64,000 nt of DNA from positions 3,844,139-3,908,138 of the forward strand of contig NZ_JAASRM010000001.1 in assembly GCF_011761565.1 (NCBI RefSeq). Reading direction: 5' to 3'. A program made the position numbers and the translations under genes. The DNA is from Rhizomicrobium palustre. Its GTDB lineage: Bacteria; Pseudomonadota; Alphaproteobacteria; Micropepsales; Micropepsaceae. Shown piece by piece: positions 12,069 to 20,418 of this stretch. Under the pieces are notes generated by a model. The model saw only the letters and a list, made by a program, of their open reading frames with translations, ran no database searches and was not told where the DNA came from. Within the stretch, counting starts at the first letter, position 1; each line of letters opens with the position of its first letter.

Positions 12069-12725
12069 CTAGCCTCTCAGGGCCGTGATATTGGCAGCGT
12101 ATTGGTCCGGCCCGCCTTGAAAGACCGCCGTTCCCGCCACCAAAAGATCAGCACCGGCATTGATGACATCCTTCACCGTCTTGGCGTTCACCCCGCCATC
12201 GACTTCCAGATCGATATGCCGCCCGCTCTTGGCGATACGCTCCGCCGCCGCCTCGATTTTCTTGAGCTGGCTGTAGATGAAACTCTGCCCACCGAAGCCC
12301 GGGTTCACCGTCATGATCAAGACCAGATCGACCAGATCGAGCACCGGATCGATGTGATCGATGGGTGTGCCGGGATTGAGCACGATGCCCGGCCGTTTAC
12401 CGAGGGCGCGGATGTGCTGCAGCGTGCGATGGATATGGGGGCCCGCTTCGGGATGCACCGTGATGCCGTCGGCGCCTGCTTCCGCAAAAGCCTCCAGGAA
12501 TGGATCGACCGGCGAAATCATCAGATGCACATCGAAGGGCAGTTTGGTGTGCGGGCGCAACGCCTTCACGATGGGCGGCCCTAAGGTGATGTTGGGCACG
12601 TAATGGCCATCCATCACATCGATATGGATGAAATCGGCGCCAGCTTTATCCAGCGCCTCGATCTCCGCGCCAAGGCGGGAAAAATCGGCCGAGAGAATCG
12701 ATGGGGAAATGCGGACCTTAGTCAT
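12069..12725 (-). CDS. rpe: Ribulose-phosphate 3-epimerase
   Basis: Interconverts ribulose 5-phosphate and xylulose 5-phosphate in the pentose phosphate pathway. It is 218 residues with a TIM barrel. It opens with ISPSILSADFSRLGAEIEAL. The metal-binding and catalytic segments FIHIDVMDGHYVPNITLGP, DVHLMI, VNPGFGGQSF and DLEVDGGVN are all present. It is the first gene of a two-gene operon with the downstream heparinase-like gene. Confidence 0.95.
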   Translation of the reverse strand: MTKVRISPSILSADFSRLGAEIEALDKAGADFIHIDVMDGHYVPNITLGPPIVKALRPHTKLPFDVHLMISPVDPFLEAFAEAGADGITVHPEAGPHIHRTLQHIRALGKRPGIVLNPGTPIDHIDPVLDLVDLVLIMTVNPGFGGQSFIYSQLKKIEAAAERIAKSGRHIDLEVDGGVNAKTVKDVINAGADLLVAGTAVFQGGPDQYAANITALRG

Positions 12726-12912
12726 ATCAAGCCATTAAGTGCCGGATTCGAGGGGGCGCCGCAAGGCGCGTTGACACTCTGGCGCGCCTAAAACGGGACA
12801 ATCAACCCAGTACCGTCAAATGCGACCCCGCCGCTGCACGCACGGGATGACACATGGAAAAGTTCATCCCGGCTACCCATATCCATTACACCTGAGTTAT
12901 GGAGTTCTGGTC

Positions 12913-14040
12913 ATGTTTGGTTCTGCTGCTGGCCGTTTTGCTGGTGTCGCCCTTGCTTGCCTCATGACGGCGTCCGCAGCCGCAGCGACCCCGGATGAGT
13001 CCGAAATGGAGTTTCCAGATGGCTGGTTCGCCGCCACAGAAGCCCCGCCAGCGACGCTGACGCCAGAGGAAGCAACCGCCCAGGTCAACGCGATTTTCGA
13101 TCTGGTCGACCGCCACATTTTCGATCCCGAGAAAACCGCCGAAGCCCGTGCGAAAGCCCGCGAAGCCGCGTTGGCCGCCGTAAAACAAGGCCCCCAGGAC
13201 CAGAAAACAGTCGGAGACAGCATCGAAAAAGCGCTTGTGGGCATGGGCTATTCCCACATGCACCTGTTTCCGCCCGCGATCGCGCGAAAACTCGCGGACA
13301 TGACAGACGGCAAGGACGACGGTGAACCAGCCCAAGCGGTGATTACGGCCCACATGGAAGGCGATGTCGGCATCCTCAGGGTTTCCAGCTTCATGGTTCC
13401 TCTGTTCAACCAGAAAGACCTCGCCAAGGCTCAAGCCAAGCTCCGTAAGGCTAAAACCCTGGTGATCGATCTCACCGGCAATGGCGGGGGAAATGTCTCG
13501 CCGGTCGTGGCTCTGGCCCACCCGCTGGTTGGCGCGGGCAAGCCGATCGTCAAAGACGTCAAGCGGCCCGCCGGAACACCTACGCCGATCGACCAATTCG
13601 GACCGCTGCCTGACAACACCAACCATGGCGGCGGCGCCGATGATCGCCTGAGTGAAATCCACGGTGTGGTCACCTGGTTCACGGCCAAAACGCCGGTCCC
13701 TGCGAACCACCGGCCGACCTACCTTGTGATCGACGGCCATTGCGCCTCGTCTTGCGAGATTTTCTCAGGTGCCATCAAACACTATGGTGCGGCGCGCCTG
13801 TTGGGCCGCAACACAGCGGGCAAAGTGCTCGGCGGAATTGCGTTCCGCCCGCCAATGAAGGGCTACGCGCTTCTGGTGGCGACCAGCACGACTTATGGTC
13901 CGGGCGGTGAGTTCTACGAAGGCCCCGGCGTTGCGCCGGATGTCGAGCTGACGCAGTGCCAGACAGCCAAAGACAAGACCGCCGATAGCGGCGCCTGCCT
14001 GACGGCTGCGCTGGACTACATCAAGGCGCAGCCCCACTAA
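12913..14040 (+). CDS. S41-family (tail-specific) serine peptidase-like exported protein
   Basis: An exported protein of 375 residues. The start at 12913 has GGAG eight bases upstream and gives a clean signal peptide (hydrophobic FAGVALACLMTASAAAA). Further upstream codons are open but lack a site. The mature part has the S41 core fold: LVIDLTGNGGGNVSP, then HCASSCEIFSGAIKHYG with the likely nucleophilic serine, and GRNTAGKVLGG with the candidate catalytic lysine. The C-terminus reads GPGVAPDVELT, typical for the family. No PDZ domain is recognisable. Two cysteines flank the serine and two more lie near the C-terminus, suggesting disulfides in the periplasm. Confidence 0.8.
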   Translation: MFGSAAGRFAGVALACLMTASAAAATPDESEMEFPDGWFAATEAPPATLTPEEATAQVNAIFDLVDRHIFDPEKTAEARAKAREAALAAVKQGPQDQKTVGDSIEKALVGMGYSHMHLFPPAIARKLADMTDGKDDGEPAQAVITAHMEGDVGILRVSSFMVPLFNQKDLAKAQAKLRKAKTLVIDLTGNGGGNVSPVVALAHPLVGAGKPIVKDVKRPAGTPTPIDQFGPLPDNTNHGGGADDRLSEIHGVVTWFTAKTPVPANHRPTYLVIDGHCASSCEIFSGAIKHYGAARLLGRNTAGKVLGGIAFRPPMKGYALLVATSTTYGPGGEFYEGPGVAPDVELTQCQTAKDKTADSGACLTAALDYIKAQPH

Positions 14041-14045
14041 CGGTC

Positions 14046-15506
14046 TCAGGCGGTCAGGTTTGGCCGCCGCAAGGCGCGTTCCACGCTTTGCCGGGCTGTC
14101 AACAGAACGATCAAGCAGGGAACCCAGGCCACACGGGACTGGTAGCGGTCATGCGGCCCCGAAAACAGGCCGCAGACCATCGCGTTTCCCAAAAGCCCGA
14201 GCAGCACAAAGGCGGGCAGCGTACCAAGGTTCCAGCGGCGGCGTTTGATGGCGCGATAAAGCACCCAGCCAAGCCAGAGTTGCGCCAAGAGCGCCAGCGG
14301 CACATGCACCACATTGACGGCTGGGAAACGCAAGGTGCCGCGCTGCTGATGCGCAGTCAGGTAATCCTTGTATTGCGCCGGCATGAAACCGCGGAACAGC
14401 GGCCCAAGCACCCATTCTTGCGGCTCAACGCCATCGCCGGTGCGCACCATGAAATACTGGCGCAGCGAGCCTAACAGCCCCGGCATCAGGCTTTGCAGCG
14501 GATAATGGGTCAGGCTGTGAGAGACGATGAGATCGTATTCTTCCTTCGGCCCGTAAAACCGTCCGATCTTGTTGAACGGACTTTCCGGCCCCCAAAGAAA
14601 ATTGTCCGCCGTCTTGGGCAGGTTGTCCTTGTAAGGGCACAGCAGCAAAGGATGGGTTGGGCAAAGATCATAGAGGGTCTTTTTCACCACCCCGTCGCCC
14701 ATCAGACGCGCGGCCAGGAAGAACGAGCCCGAGCGGCTGACGAACCATTTATCCGGCAGGCCCTTGTTGTGAAGCGCGATGCTGTGATTGGCGAGCAGCA
14801 CCAGCGAAAGCCCTGCGGCCACCATCGCCGCGGGAAGAACCACATTCGGCCGCGGCAGACGCAGACGTTTCCAGATCAACGCCGCAATCCAGGCCGCGAA
14901 AAGACACAGCACCAGACCGGAACTGGTCCCGAGATGCGAAGGATGCGTCCCAATCGCAATTCCCCCCACCACAATCAAAAGGATCGCCCGCACCACGCCC
15001 AATTGCTGCGGTTTGAACGCCAGCGGATACATGGCGAGGATCAGAACCGCCGTGAAACAGTCCGGCTCGATCTGGCCGACAAACCAGGAAATGCTGGTGA
15101 GGATGGAGAGGGCCGCGCCCGCGCGCAGCATCAGCCAGAGGCTGGTGCGCGGCCACACCGCCCGGGCGAATTCCACAATGGCGATGGCCGTCAAAAGCGA
15201 CTGGATAATCGCGACATACCACAAGCTCTCGCGGCCATCGGCGTAATGGATGAAGAGCGAATAGACCGGCGAGCGCTCCGGCACAAAGACGCGTGCAAAG
15301 CCTTCCAGCACATAGGCGCCCGAATCGAAGAACAGGAAAGGAAAGCCGTTCCACACCGCCACGAAGAGGAACATCGGCGTCAGAAGCGCAATCGCGGCGA
15401 GTTCCCCGCCCAGATGCGAAATCGGAAATGCGGGTAAGCGCTGCCAGCCAAACACCCCTGCGGACCGGCGCCCTCGCAAAGTCCTGGCCGACGAATCGTT
15501 GATCAC
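14046..15506 (-). CDS. Polytopic membrane protein of unknown function
   Basis: About 486 residues from the GTG at 15506 (GAGG eight bases upstream). The frame stays open to 15665, but the extra 53 residues look non-coding and would run into the sdhC promoter. About ten hydrophobic segments are visible, for example AAIALLTPMFLFVAVW, AIIQSLLTAIAIVEF and AILLIVVGGIAIGTH. A FFDSGAYVLEGFA motif follows the first segment and a large loop lies between about residues 290 and 400. The layout recalls GT-C type membrane glycosyltransferases, but I see no diagnostic motif, so function is open. It converges on the S41-like gene with a five-base gap. Confidence 0.7.
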   Translation of the reverse strand: MINDSSARTLRGRRSAGVFGWQRLPAFPISHLGGELAAIALLTPMFLFVAVWNGFPFLFFDSGAYVLEGFARVFVPERSPVYSLFIHYADGRESLWYVAIIQSLLTAIAIVEFARAVWPRTSLWLMLRAGAALSILTSISWFVGQIEPDCFTAVLILAMYPLAFKPQQLGVVRAILLIVVGGIAIGTHPSHLGTSSGLVLCLFAAWIAALIWKRLRLPRPNVVLPAAMVAAGLSLVLLANHSIALHNKGLPDKWFVSRSGSFFLAARLMGDGVVKKTLYDLCPTHPLLLCPYKDNLPKTADNFLWGPESPFNKIGRFYGPKEEYDLIVSHSLTHYPLQSLMPGLLGSLRQYFMVRTGDGVEPQEWVLGPLFRGFMPAQYKDYLTAHQQRGTLRFPAVNVVHVPLALLAQLWLGWVLYRAIKRRRWNLGTLPAFVLLGLLGNAMVCGLFSGPHDRYQSRVAWVPCLIVLLTARQSVERALRRPNLTA

Positions 15507-15619
15507 GAAAATCACCTCAAAACGCTGATGGCGGACAATGGCCTGCCCGCGCCCGCCCCGCAAACAGCGAATTGCCTCTTCGAACAGGTTTTTTCCGCTT
15601 TTTTCAGGGGGCGAATTGG

Positions 15620-15647
15620 TTGACTTGGAAGGGGTAAAACCTACACT
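15620..15647 (+). promoter_or_regulatory. Candidate promoter for sdhCDA
   Basis: TTGACT at 15620-15625 and TACACT at 15642-15647 are separated by 16 bases. The sdhC ATG is 67 bases downstream of the -10 box. This lies inside the extended frame of the divergent membrane protein gene, which supports the shorter start chosen for that gene. Confidence 0.5.
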
Positions 15648-15713
15648 CCTGCGTCGTTTTAACACCCCAGGATCACCCCTGGCACTTTCACATCTGGCAG
15701 TTTGAGGACTTTC

Positions 15714-16139
15714 ATGGCGGAAACCCCGAGAGCGGCGCCAAAGCTGGCCGCCCGCCCGCTATCGCCCTTCACCACCATCTTCCGCTGGCCGATCACCATG
15801 GTGACCTCGATCACCCACCGCATCACCGGTGTGGCACTGTCGGTGGGCACAATCCTTCTCGCCTGGTGGTTGATCGCCGCCGCGAACGGACCTGACAGCT
15901 ATCAGACCTTTGTCGATACGGCCTCCTCGCCGCTCGGCCAGATCGTGCTGTTCGGATTTTCCTGGGCGCTGGCCTTTCACACCTTGAACGGCATCCGCCA
16001 CCTCGCCTGGGATATGGGCTACGGCTTCAAAGTGCCGACCGCGAATAAGACGGGCATTCTGGTGATCGTCCTCTCGCTTGTTCTCACCATCGCGGCCTTC
16101 GTGGTCGTCTGGACCGGTCATGGAGGCTATTACCAATGA
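15714..16139 (+). CDS. sdhC: Succinate dehydrogenase cytochrome b556 subunit
   Basis: Membrane anchor of complex II, binding haem b and quinone with SdhD. It is 141 residues from the ATG at 15714, which has GAGG six bases upstream. RPLSPFTTIFRWPITMVTSITHRITG contains the conserved serine/arginine quinone-site region and the SITHR signature. Three membrane helices follow, the second with a HTLNGIRHLAWDMG haem-ligand histidine. Its TGA stop overlaps the ATG of sdhD. Confidence 0.93.
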   Translation: MAETPRAAPKLAARPLSPFTTIFRWPITMVTSITHRITGVALSVGTILLAWWLIAAANGPDSYQTFVDTASSPLGQIVLFGFSWALAFHTLNGIRHLAWDMGYGFKVPTANKTGILVIVLSLVLTIAAFVVVWTGHGGYYQ

Positions 16140-16513
16140 GTCTCGAAACGCCTCTGCATAAGGCCCAAGGCCTGGGCGCGGCCCATTCGGGTGTCGGCCA
16201 TTTCTGGAAGCAGCGCGTCTCGGCGGTGGCTCTCGTCCCGCTGGTGCTGTGGCTGGCGATATCCATTCTAGGGCTCGCCGGCGCGCCCTTGCCCGCCGTG
16301 CTCTATTTCCTCGCCAACCCGGTCAATGCGGTGTTGATGGCGGCCTTTGTCGTGATCGGCCTCTACCACATGACCCTGGGCTTGCAGGAAATCATCCTGG
16401 ATTACGTGCCCCATCAGGGCCTCAAGCTCACCCTGATCATCGCCGTCTACACCTTTGCATTCGCAGTGGCGGCGGCGTCTCTCTTCTCGCTCTTGCGCAT
16501 CGTCGGAACCTGA
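16136..16513 (+). CDS. sdhD: Succinate dehydrogenase membrane anchor subunit
   Basis: The second anchor of complex II, 125 residues, with three membrane helices. The N-terminal [23 protein letters not shown] and the second-helix [17 protein letters not shown] carry the usual histidine and the D-Y pair of the quinone site. The start ATG overlaps the sdhC stop by four bases. The stop is one base before the sdhA ATG, so the three genes form a tight operon. Confidence 0.92.
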   Translation: MSLETPLHKAQGLGAAHSGVGHFWKQRVSAVALVPLVLWLAISILGLAGAPLPAVLYFLANPVNAVLMAAFVVIGLYHMTLGLQEIILDYVPHQGLKLTLIIAVYTFAFAVAAASLFSLLRIVGT

Positions 16514-16514
16514 C

Positions 16515-18302
16515 ATGACCGCTTATCCCATTATCGATCACACCTTCGATGTCGTCGTGGTTGGCGCCGGCGGTGCCGGTTTGCGCGCCACGCTGGAATG
16601 CGCCCGTCAGGGCCTGAAGACGGCCTGCATCACCAAGGTCTTCCCCACCCGCAGCCATACGGTCGCCGCCCAAGGCGGTGTCGCCGCCGCGCTCGGCAAT
16701 ATGGGCGAGGATGACTGGCGCTGGCACATGTACGACACCGTGAAGGGCTCGGACTGGCTCGGCGATCAGGACGCCATCGAATATCTCTGCCGCAACGCGC
16801 CCGAAGCCGTGTACGAGCTTGAGCATTTCGGCGTTCCGTTCAGCCGCACCGAAGACGGCAAGATCTATCAGCGCGCTTTCGGCGGCATGACCAGCCATTT
16901 CGGCAAAGGCATCGCCCAGCGCACCTGCGCCGCGGCCGACCGCACCGGTCACGCCATGCTGCACACGCTGTATGGCCAATGCGTGAAGCATGAGGTGAAC
17001 TTTTTCGTCGAATACCTCGCCCTCGATCTCATCGTCGAAGACGGCGCGGTGCGCGGCATGATGGCGTGGAAGCTGGACGACGGCACCATCCACCGTTTCC
17101 GCGCCCATAAGGTCATTCTCGCCACCGGCGGCTATGGCCGCGTCTATTTCTCCTGCACTGGCGCCCATACCCAGACCGGCGACGGCAATGCCATGGTGCT
17201 GCGCGCGGGCCTGCCCTTGCAGGATATGGAATTCGTGCAGTTCCATCCCACCGGCATTTACGGCGTCGGCGTGCTCATCACCGAGGGCGTGCGCGGCGAA
17301 GGCGGCTATCTCACCAATTCCGAAGGCGAGCGCTTCATGGAGCGTTACGCCCCGAATGCGAAAGACCTCGCCTCGCGTGACGTGGTTTCGCGCGCCATCA
17401 CGGTGGAAATCCGCGAAGGCCGCGGCTGCGGCCCCTTGAAGGACCACGCCCATCTGCATCTGTCGCATTTGGACCCCAAGGTCATTCACGAGCGCCTGCC
17501 CGGCATCACCGAAAGCGCGCGCATCTTCGCGGGCGTGGACGTGACCAAGGAGCCGATCCCGATCCTGCCGACCGTGCATTACAACATGGGCGGCATCCCG
17601 ACGAATTATATGGGCGAAGCCGTCACCTTGCATGACGGCAACCCCGATACCGTGATCCCTGGCCTGATGGCGGTGGGTGAAGCGGCTTGCGTCTCGGTGC
17701 ATGGCGCCAATCGCTTGGGCTCCAACTCGCTGATCGATCTTGTGGTGTTCGGCAAGGCCGCGGGCATTCAGGCCGCCAAGAGCATCGGCGAAAATCCCAA
17801 GCATTTCGATCTGCAGAAGAATGCGGGCGAAGCCGCGCTCGAGCGTTTCGATCGCCTGCGCTATGCCAAGGGCTCGACCAAGACCTCCGAGCTGCGCCTT
17901 GCCATGCAGAAGGCGATGCAGGAAGACGCCGCCGTGTTCCGCACCGGCGAGGTGCTCGAGAACGGCAAGAAGCGCATCGCCGAAGTCTATAAGGCGAAGG
18001 CCGACATCCAGGTGCGGGATCGCTCGCTGATCTGGAACACCGATCTGGTCGAGACGCTGGAATTCGAAAACCTCATCGCTCAGGCCGCGGTCACCATCGC
18101 CGGTGCCGTCAACCGCACCGAAAGCCGCGGCGCGCATGCGCGCGAGGACTTCCCGAACCGCGACGACAAGGAATGGATGAAGCACACCCTGGCGTGGCTC
18201 AATAACGAAACCGGCGAAGTCACCCTCGACCAGCGCCCGGTGCATAGCTACACCCTCAGCAACGACGTAGAATACATCCCGCCCAAGGCGAGGACGTATT
18301 GA
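16515..18302 (+). CDS. sdhA: Succinate dehydrogenase flavoprotein subunit
   Basis: Catalytic FAD subunit oxidising succinate to fumarate. It is 595 residues. The FAD-binding motif [18 protein letters not shown] is near the N-terminus. The covalent flavin histidine is in [13 protein letters not shown]. The active-site segments [15 protein letters not shown] and [10 protein letters not shown] are present, and the C-terminal [11 protein letters not shown] matches. The ATG at 16515 follows the sdhD stop by one base; an in-frame upstream start lies inside sdhD and is less likely. No sdhB follows; the next gene downstream is an unrelated A+T-richer gene. Confidence 0.97.
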   Translation: MTAYPIIDHTFDVVVVGAGGAGLRATLECARQGLKTACITKVFPTRSHTVAAQGGVAAALGNMGEDDWRWHMYDTVKGSDWLGDQDAIEYLCRNAPEAVYELEHFGVPFSRTEDGKIYQRAFGGMTSHFGKGIAQRTCAAADRTGHAMLHTLYGQCVKHEVNFFVEYLALDLIVEDGAVRGMMAWKLDDGTIHRFRAHKVILATGGYGRVYFSCTGAHTQTGDGNAMVLRAGLPLQDMEFVQFHPTGIYGVGVLITEGVRGEGGYLTNSEGERFMERYAPNAKDLASRDVVSRAITVEIREGRGCGPLKDHAHLHLSHLDPKVIHERLPGITESARIFAGVDVTKEPIPILPTVHYNMGGIPTNYMGEAVTLHDGNPDTVIPGLMAVGEAACVSVHGANRLGSNSLIDLVVFGKAAGIQAAKSIGENPKHFDLQKNAGEAALERFDRLRYAKGSTKTSELRLAMQKAMQEDAAVFRTGEVLENGKKRIAEVYKAKADIQVRDRSLIWNTDLVETLEFENLIAQAAVTIAGAVNRTESRGAHAREDFPNRDDKEWMKHTLAWLNNETGEVTLDQRPVHSYTLSNDVEYIPPKARTY

Positions 18303-18327
18303 GCGGCAGGTAGCTTGGGGGGAAGAT

Positions 18328-19215
18328 GTGGGGGAAAATCAACAACTTTGGAAAGAGCACTTTCAAATCCAATCAATGGTCGATTTGGACTTCGTTATCG
18401 GCCAAATGATTGGCTACCCGATAGGCATGACGCGCGACAGCCCTGCAGAGTTTCGCAGGCGCGTCACAGCGGCGGGAATTTCCTACTTTCTTCAATTGCG
18501 CTCCATCGATTACGCACTTAGGCGCTACGTCGAGCCTGCAATGTACGAAGAGATGAGCGTCACATGCGGGGATCAAACTAGCGACTATCTGCGGAACTGC
18601 TCCGATGTGATGGTGGAGGAACTTAAGCTTCTACACACCACGGAAGAACTTACGTTCGGGATATTCGCAGCTGAAATCTCGCTTTATAGGGTCCCTCATG
18701 CCCTAGATACGGCGCGTATGTTGGCGAACCGAGGTCTTTTGCTTGAGATGTTGCCGATACTGCGTCTTTGCCTCGAGATGATTGCGTGGGGTGCTGCCGC
18801 ATTTAGTTTAAGTGACGATGAAAAAATAAAAGCACTAAAGGCACAGAGATGCGTTTCTCAGCTTAAGCCAGTCTACGCCACAGCTGGAAAGCTTTACGGT
18901 TACCTTTCACGTTTCACCCACTGGGGATTTGAGGTCCATCGCGAATTCCTCATTACCGAAGAAGACCATGTTGGCGTTCTGAATGCGTCTGTTCGCTATC
19001 GCGCCATAGGGCTCTCACTCTGCTTAGTGGTACTTGATGTAATGATGGCAGTTATCCGCCACTTATACCCAAGCGAGTGCGATAGGATTATGTGCCGCAT
19101 ACAGGGGGAACAACTGGATGACAATAACCGCAACACGGCCAAGCATCTAGCCGACATTGTTAATCTCACCGACTTGGAGGAGATTAGAGAGATACGACAA
19201 CTTATGTTTTCGTGA
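18328..19215 (+). CDS. Unknown protein, A+T-richer accessory gene
   Basis: A 295-residue protein with no function that I recognise. It is mostly alpha-helical, soluble, with blocks such as LLLEMLPILRLCLEMIAWG and GKLYGYLSRFTHWGFEVHREF, and a hydrophobic stretch AIGLSLCLVVLDVMMAVIRHLYP. The order of an R/E-containing helix followed by a Y..LS.FTHWG helix faintly recalls the DUF5677-type families; this is only a hint. Codon use (many TTA/CTT/ATA-type codons) and base composition are visibly different from sdhA upstream, suggesting recent acquisition. Start GTG at 18328 with GGGGGA upstream; an overlapping ATG two bases earlier is out of frame. Confidence 0.6.
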   Translation: MGENQQLWKEHFQIQSMVDLDFVIGQMIGYPIGMTRDSPAEFRRRVTAAGISYFLQLRSIDYALRRYVEPAMYEEMSVTCGDQTSDYLRNCSDVMVEELKLLHTTEELTFGIFAAEISLYRVPHALDTARMLANRGLLLEMLPILRLCLEMIAWGAAAFSLSDDEKIKALKAQRCVSQLKPVYATAGKLYGYLSRFTHWGFEVHREFLITEEDHVGVLNASVRYRAIGLSLCLVVLDVMMAVIRHLYPSECDRIMCRIQGEQLDDNNRNTAKHLADIVNLTDLEEIREIRQLMFS

Positions 19216-19303
19216 ACTAAAACCGTCTAACACTAAATATATGTCAGAGCAAAATGCTGTTCCCCTGGCGGGTTATGTGCGGCAGCGCTTGGGCTATCAC
19301 GGT

Positions 19304-19531
19304 TTATTCCGCAGCCATCTTCTTTCCGCGTTGCAGGATTTGCAGCGCTTCCGCGATCACATCGGGATGCTTGCTGGCGAATTGGATATTGTAACCGACT
19401 GGCTCGCCATCCTCACCGATATCGACCGCGAAATCGCGATCATCATGAGCGATAGTGTCGACCACATGGCCCTCACGCAGCGTGATATACATGCTGTCGG
19501 TGCTCTGGTCATAGATGACGGGATCGCTCAT
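19304..19531 (-). CDS. DUF2283-family small protein
   Basis: A 75-residue protein with the DUF2283 pattern: VIYDQSTDSMYITL at the N-terminus, then DFAVDIGEDGEPVGYNIQFAS, where the hydrophobic strands and the D.GEDG.PVG.. turn are typical. Family members are often encoded beside a DUF4258-type partner, as here. It starts within the stop of the upstream gene (ATGA overlap), so the two are co-translated. A toxin-antitoxin or regulatory role has been suggested for such pairs, but I know of no firm function. Confidence 0.7.
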   Translation of the reverse strand: MSDPVIYDQSTDSMYITLREGHVVDTIAHDDRDFAVDIGEDGEPVGYNIQFASKHPDVIAEALQILQRGKKMAAE

Positions 19532-19812
19532 GGCCTGAAATTCCTGTCGAGAAAGGCGTTGTGGACGGTCTCTTCATCGGCAAGCGTTACGACGCGCAGC
19601 CATCGCTCCAATTCCGCAATATAGCCCCAGTACCGGATGCGTCCGTTCTCCTCGCGCTCTTTCCGGGCGGGGGCCTCTAGCACAGAGATTACCATTTCCG
19701 GCCGGATCATCCAACGCCCGGGCTTCTGGAGAACAGCTCTTTCAAAATATTGCGTTCGCCAGAAAGGCGGCGGCGCTAACCTTTCCGGCTCGGGCGTGCT
19801 CAGATCAGGCAT
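19528..19812 (-). CDS. DUF4258-like partner of the DUF2283 protein
   Basis: A small basic protein of 94 residues if started at the ATG at 19812 (MPDLSTPEPERLAPPPFW), or 113 if started at 19869. The core FWRTQYFERAVLQ..RWMIRPEMVISVLEAP..KEREENGRIRYWGYI..LERWLRVVTLADEETVHNAFLD has the strand-helix-strand pattern of DUF4258/RelE-like small proteins (R...R..I....v..vl..P, then r..~~~~i....L.VV). Its stop overlaps the start of the DUF2283 gene. The toxin/antitoxin reading is inference; the pairing itself is seen. Confidence 0.55.
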   Translation of the reverse strand: MPDLSTPEPERLAPPPFWRTQYFERAVLQKPGRWMIRPEMVISVLEAPARKEREENGRIRYWGYIAELERWLRVVTLADEETVHNAFLDRNFRP

Positions 19813-19894
19813 TAGAAACCTCGAAGACGCAATTTTACCGCGAAATGCCGGAATGGCAAAGGGCGCCAATTCCGGCGGAAATCGCGCCTCCCCC

Positions 19895-20416
19895 TCACCT
19901 CCTGCGCACCGTCATACTGGCAAACACGCCATCGCGGAAGACGAGCGCGTGCATCAGGGCGGCGCCGAGATGGGCGAGGATCACCGCAAACAACGTGAAG
20001 GCCAGCACCGTGTGCACTTGGCGCAGCGTTGCATACAGCATCACGTCATGTGGCACGATGTGAGGCAGATGCCAGCCGCCAAAGAGCACGATGGGATCAC
20101 CCGCGGCTGACAGCATCGCCCAGCCCACCAGCGGCAGCGCGAACATTAATCCGTATAGCACCCAATGCGAGCCATGGGCCGCGAGGCGCAGCACAAGCGG
20201 CATACCCTCCGGCAAAGGTGGGGGCGGATTGAAGAGGCGGTTGATCAGACGCACCGCCGCCAGAAGCAAAATCAGCGCCCCCAGCGGACGGTGTATCGAC
20301 ACAAGCTGGTGATAATCGGCCAGCGAAGAGACCATGGCGATGCCGATAAACAGCATGGTGAGGATCAGCGCCGCCATCAACCAATGCAAGGCGCGCGAGA
20401 AAATCGTGAAGGTCAT
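19895..20416 (-). CDS. Cytochrome b561-family membrane protein
   Basis: A four-helix di-haem cytochrome of 173 residues in the inner membrane. The ATG at 20416 has AGGAG eight bases upstream, and that site lies within the last codons of the catalase gene. The helices include FSRALHWLMAALILTMLFIGIAM with the haem histidine in ALHW, LVSIHRPLGALILLLAAVRL, a third with GSHWVLYGLMFALPLVGWAM, and the last with VHTVLAFTLFAVILAHLGAALMHALVFRDG. It is the second gene of an operon with the anchored catalase and probably supplies electrons to it or to quinone exchange. Confidence 0.85.
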   Translation of the reverse strand: MTFTIFSRALHWLMAALILTMLFIGIAMVSSLADYHQLVSIHRPLGALILLLAAVRLINRLFNPPPPLPEGMPLVLRLAAHGSHWVLYGLMFALPLVGWAMLSAAGDPIVLFGGWHLPHIVPHDVMLYATLRQVHTVLAFTLFAVILAHLGAALMHALVFRDGVFASMTVRRR

Positions 20417-20418
20417 CT

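Noticed and set aside
12726-12912. TTGACA at about 12781 as a promoter for the S41-like gene
   Set aside because: No acceptable -10 box at 16-18 bases; the surrounding AGGCGCG/CGCGCCT palindrome could equally be a repeat remnant.
15507-15665. N-terminal 53-codon extension of the membrane protein gene at 14046
   Set aside because: No ribosome binding site, non-coding-like sequence, and overlap with a good divergent promoter for sdhC.
16437-18245. Minus-strand open frame of 602 codons opposite sdhA
   Set aside because: Shadow of sdhA for the same reasons.
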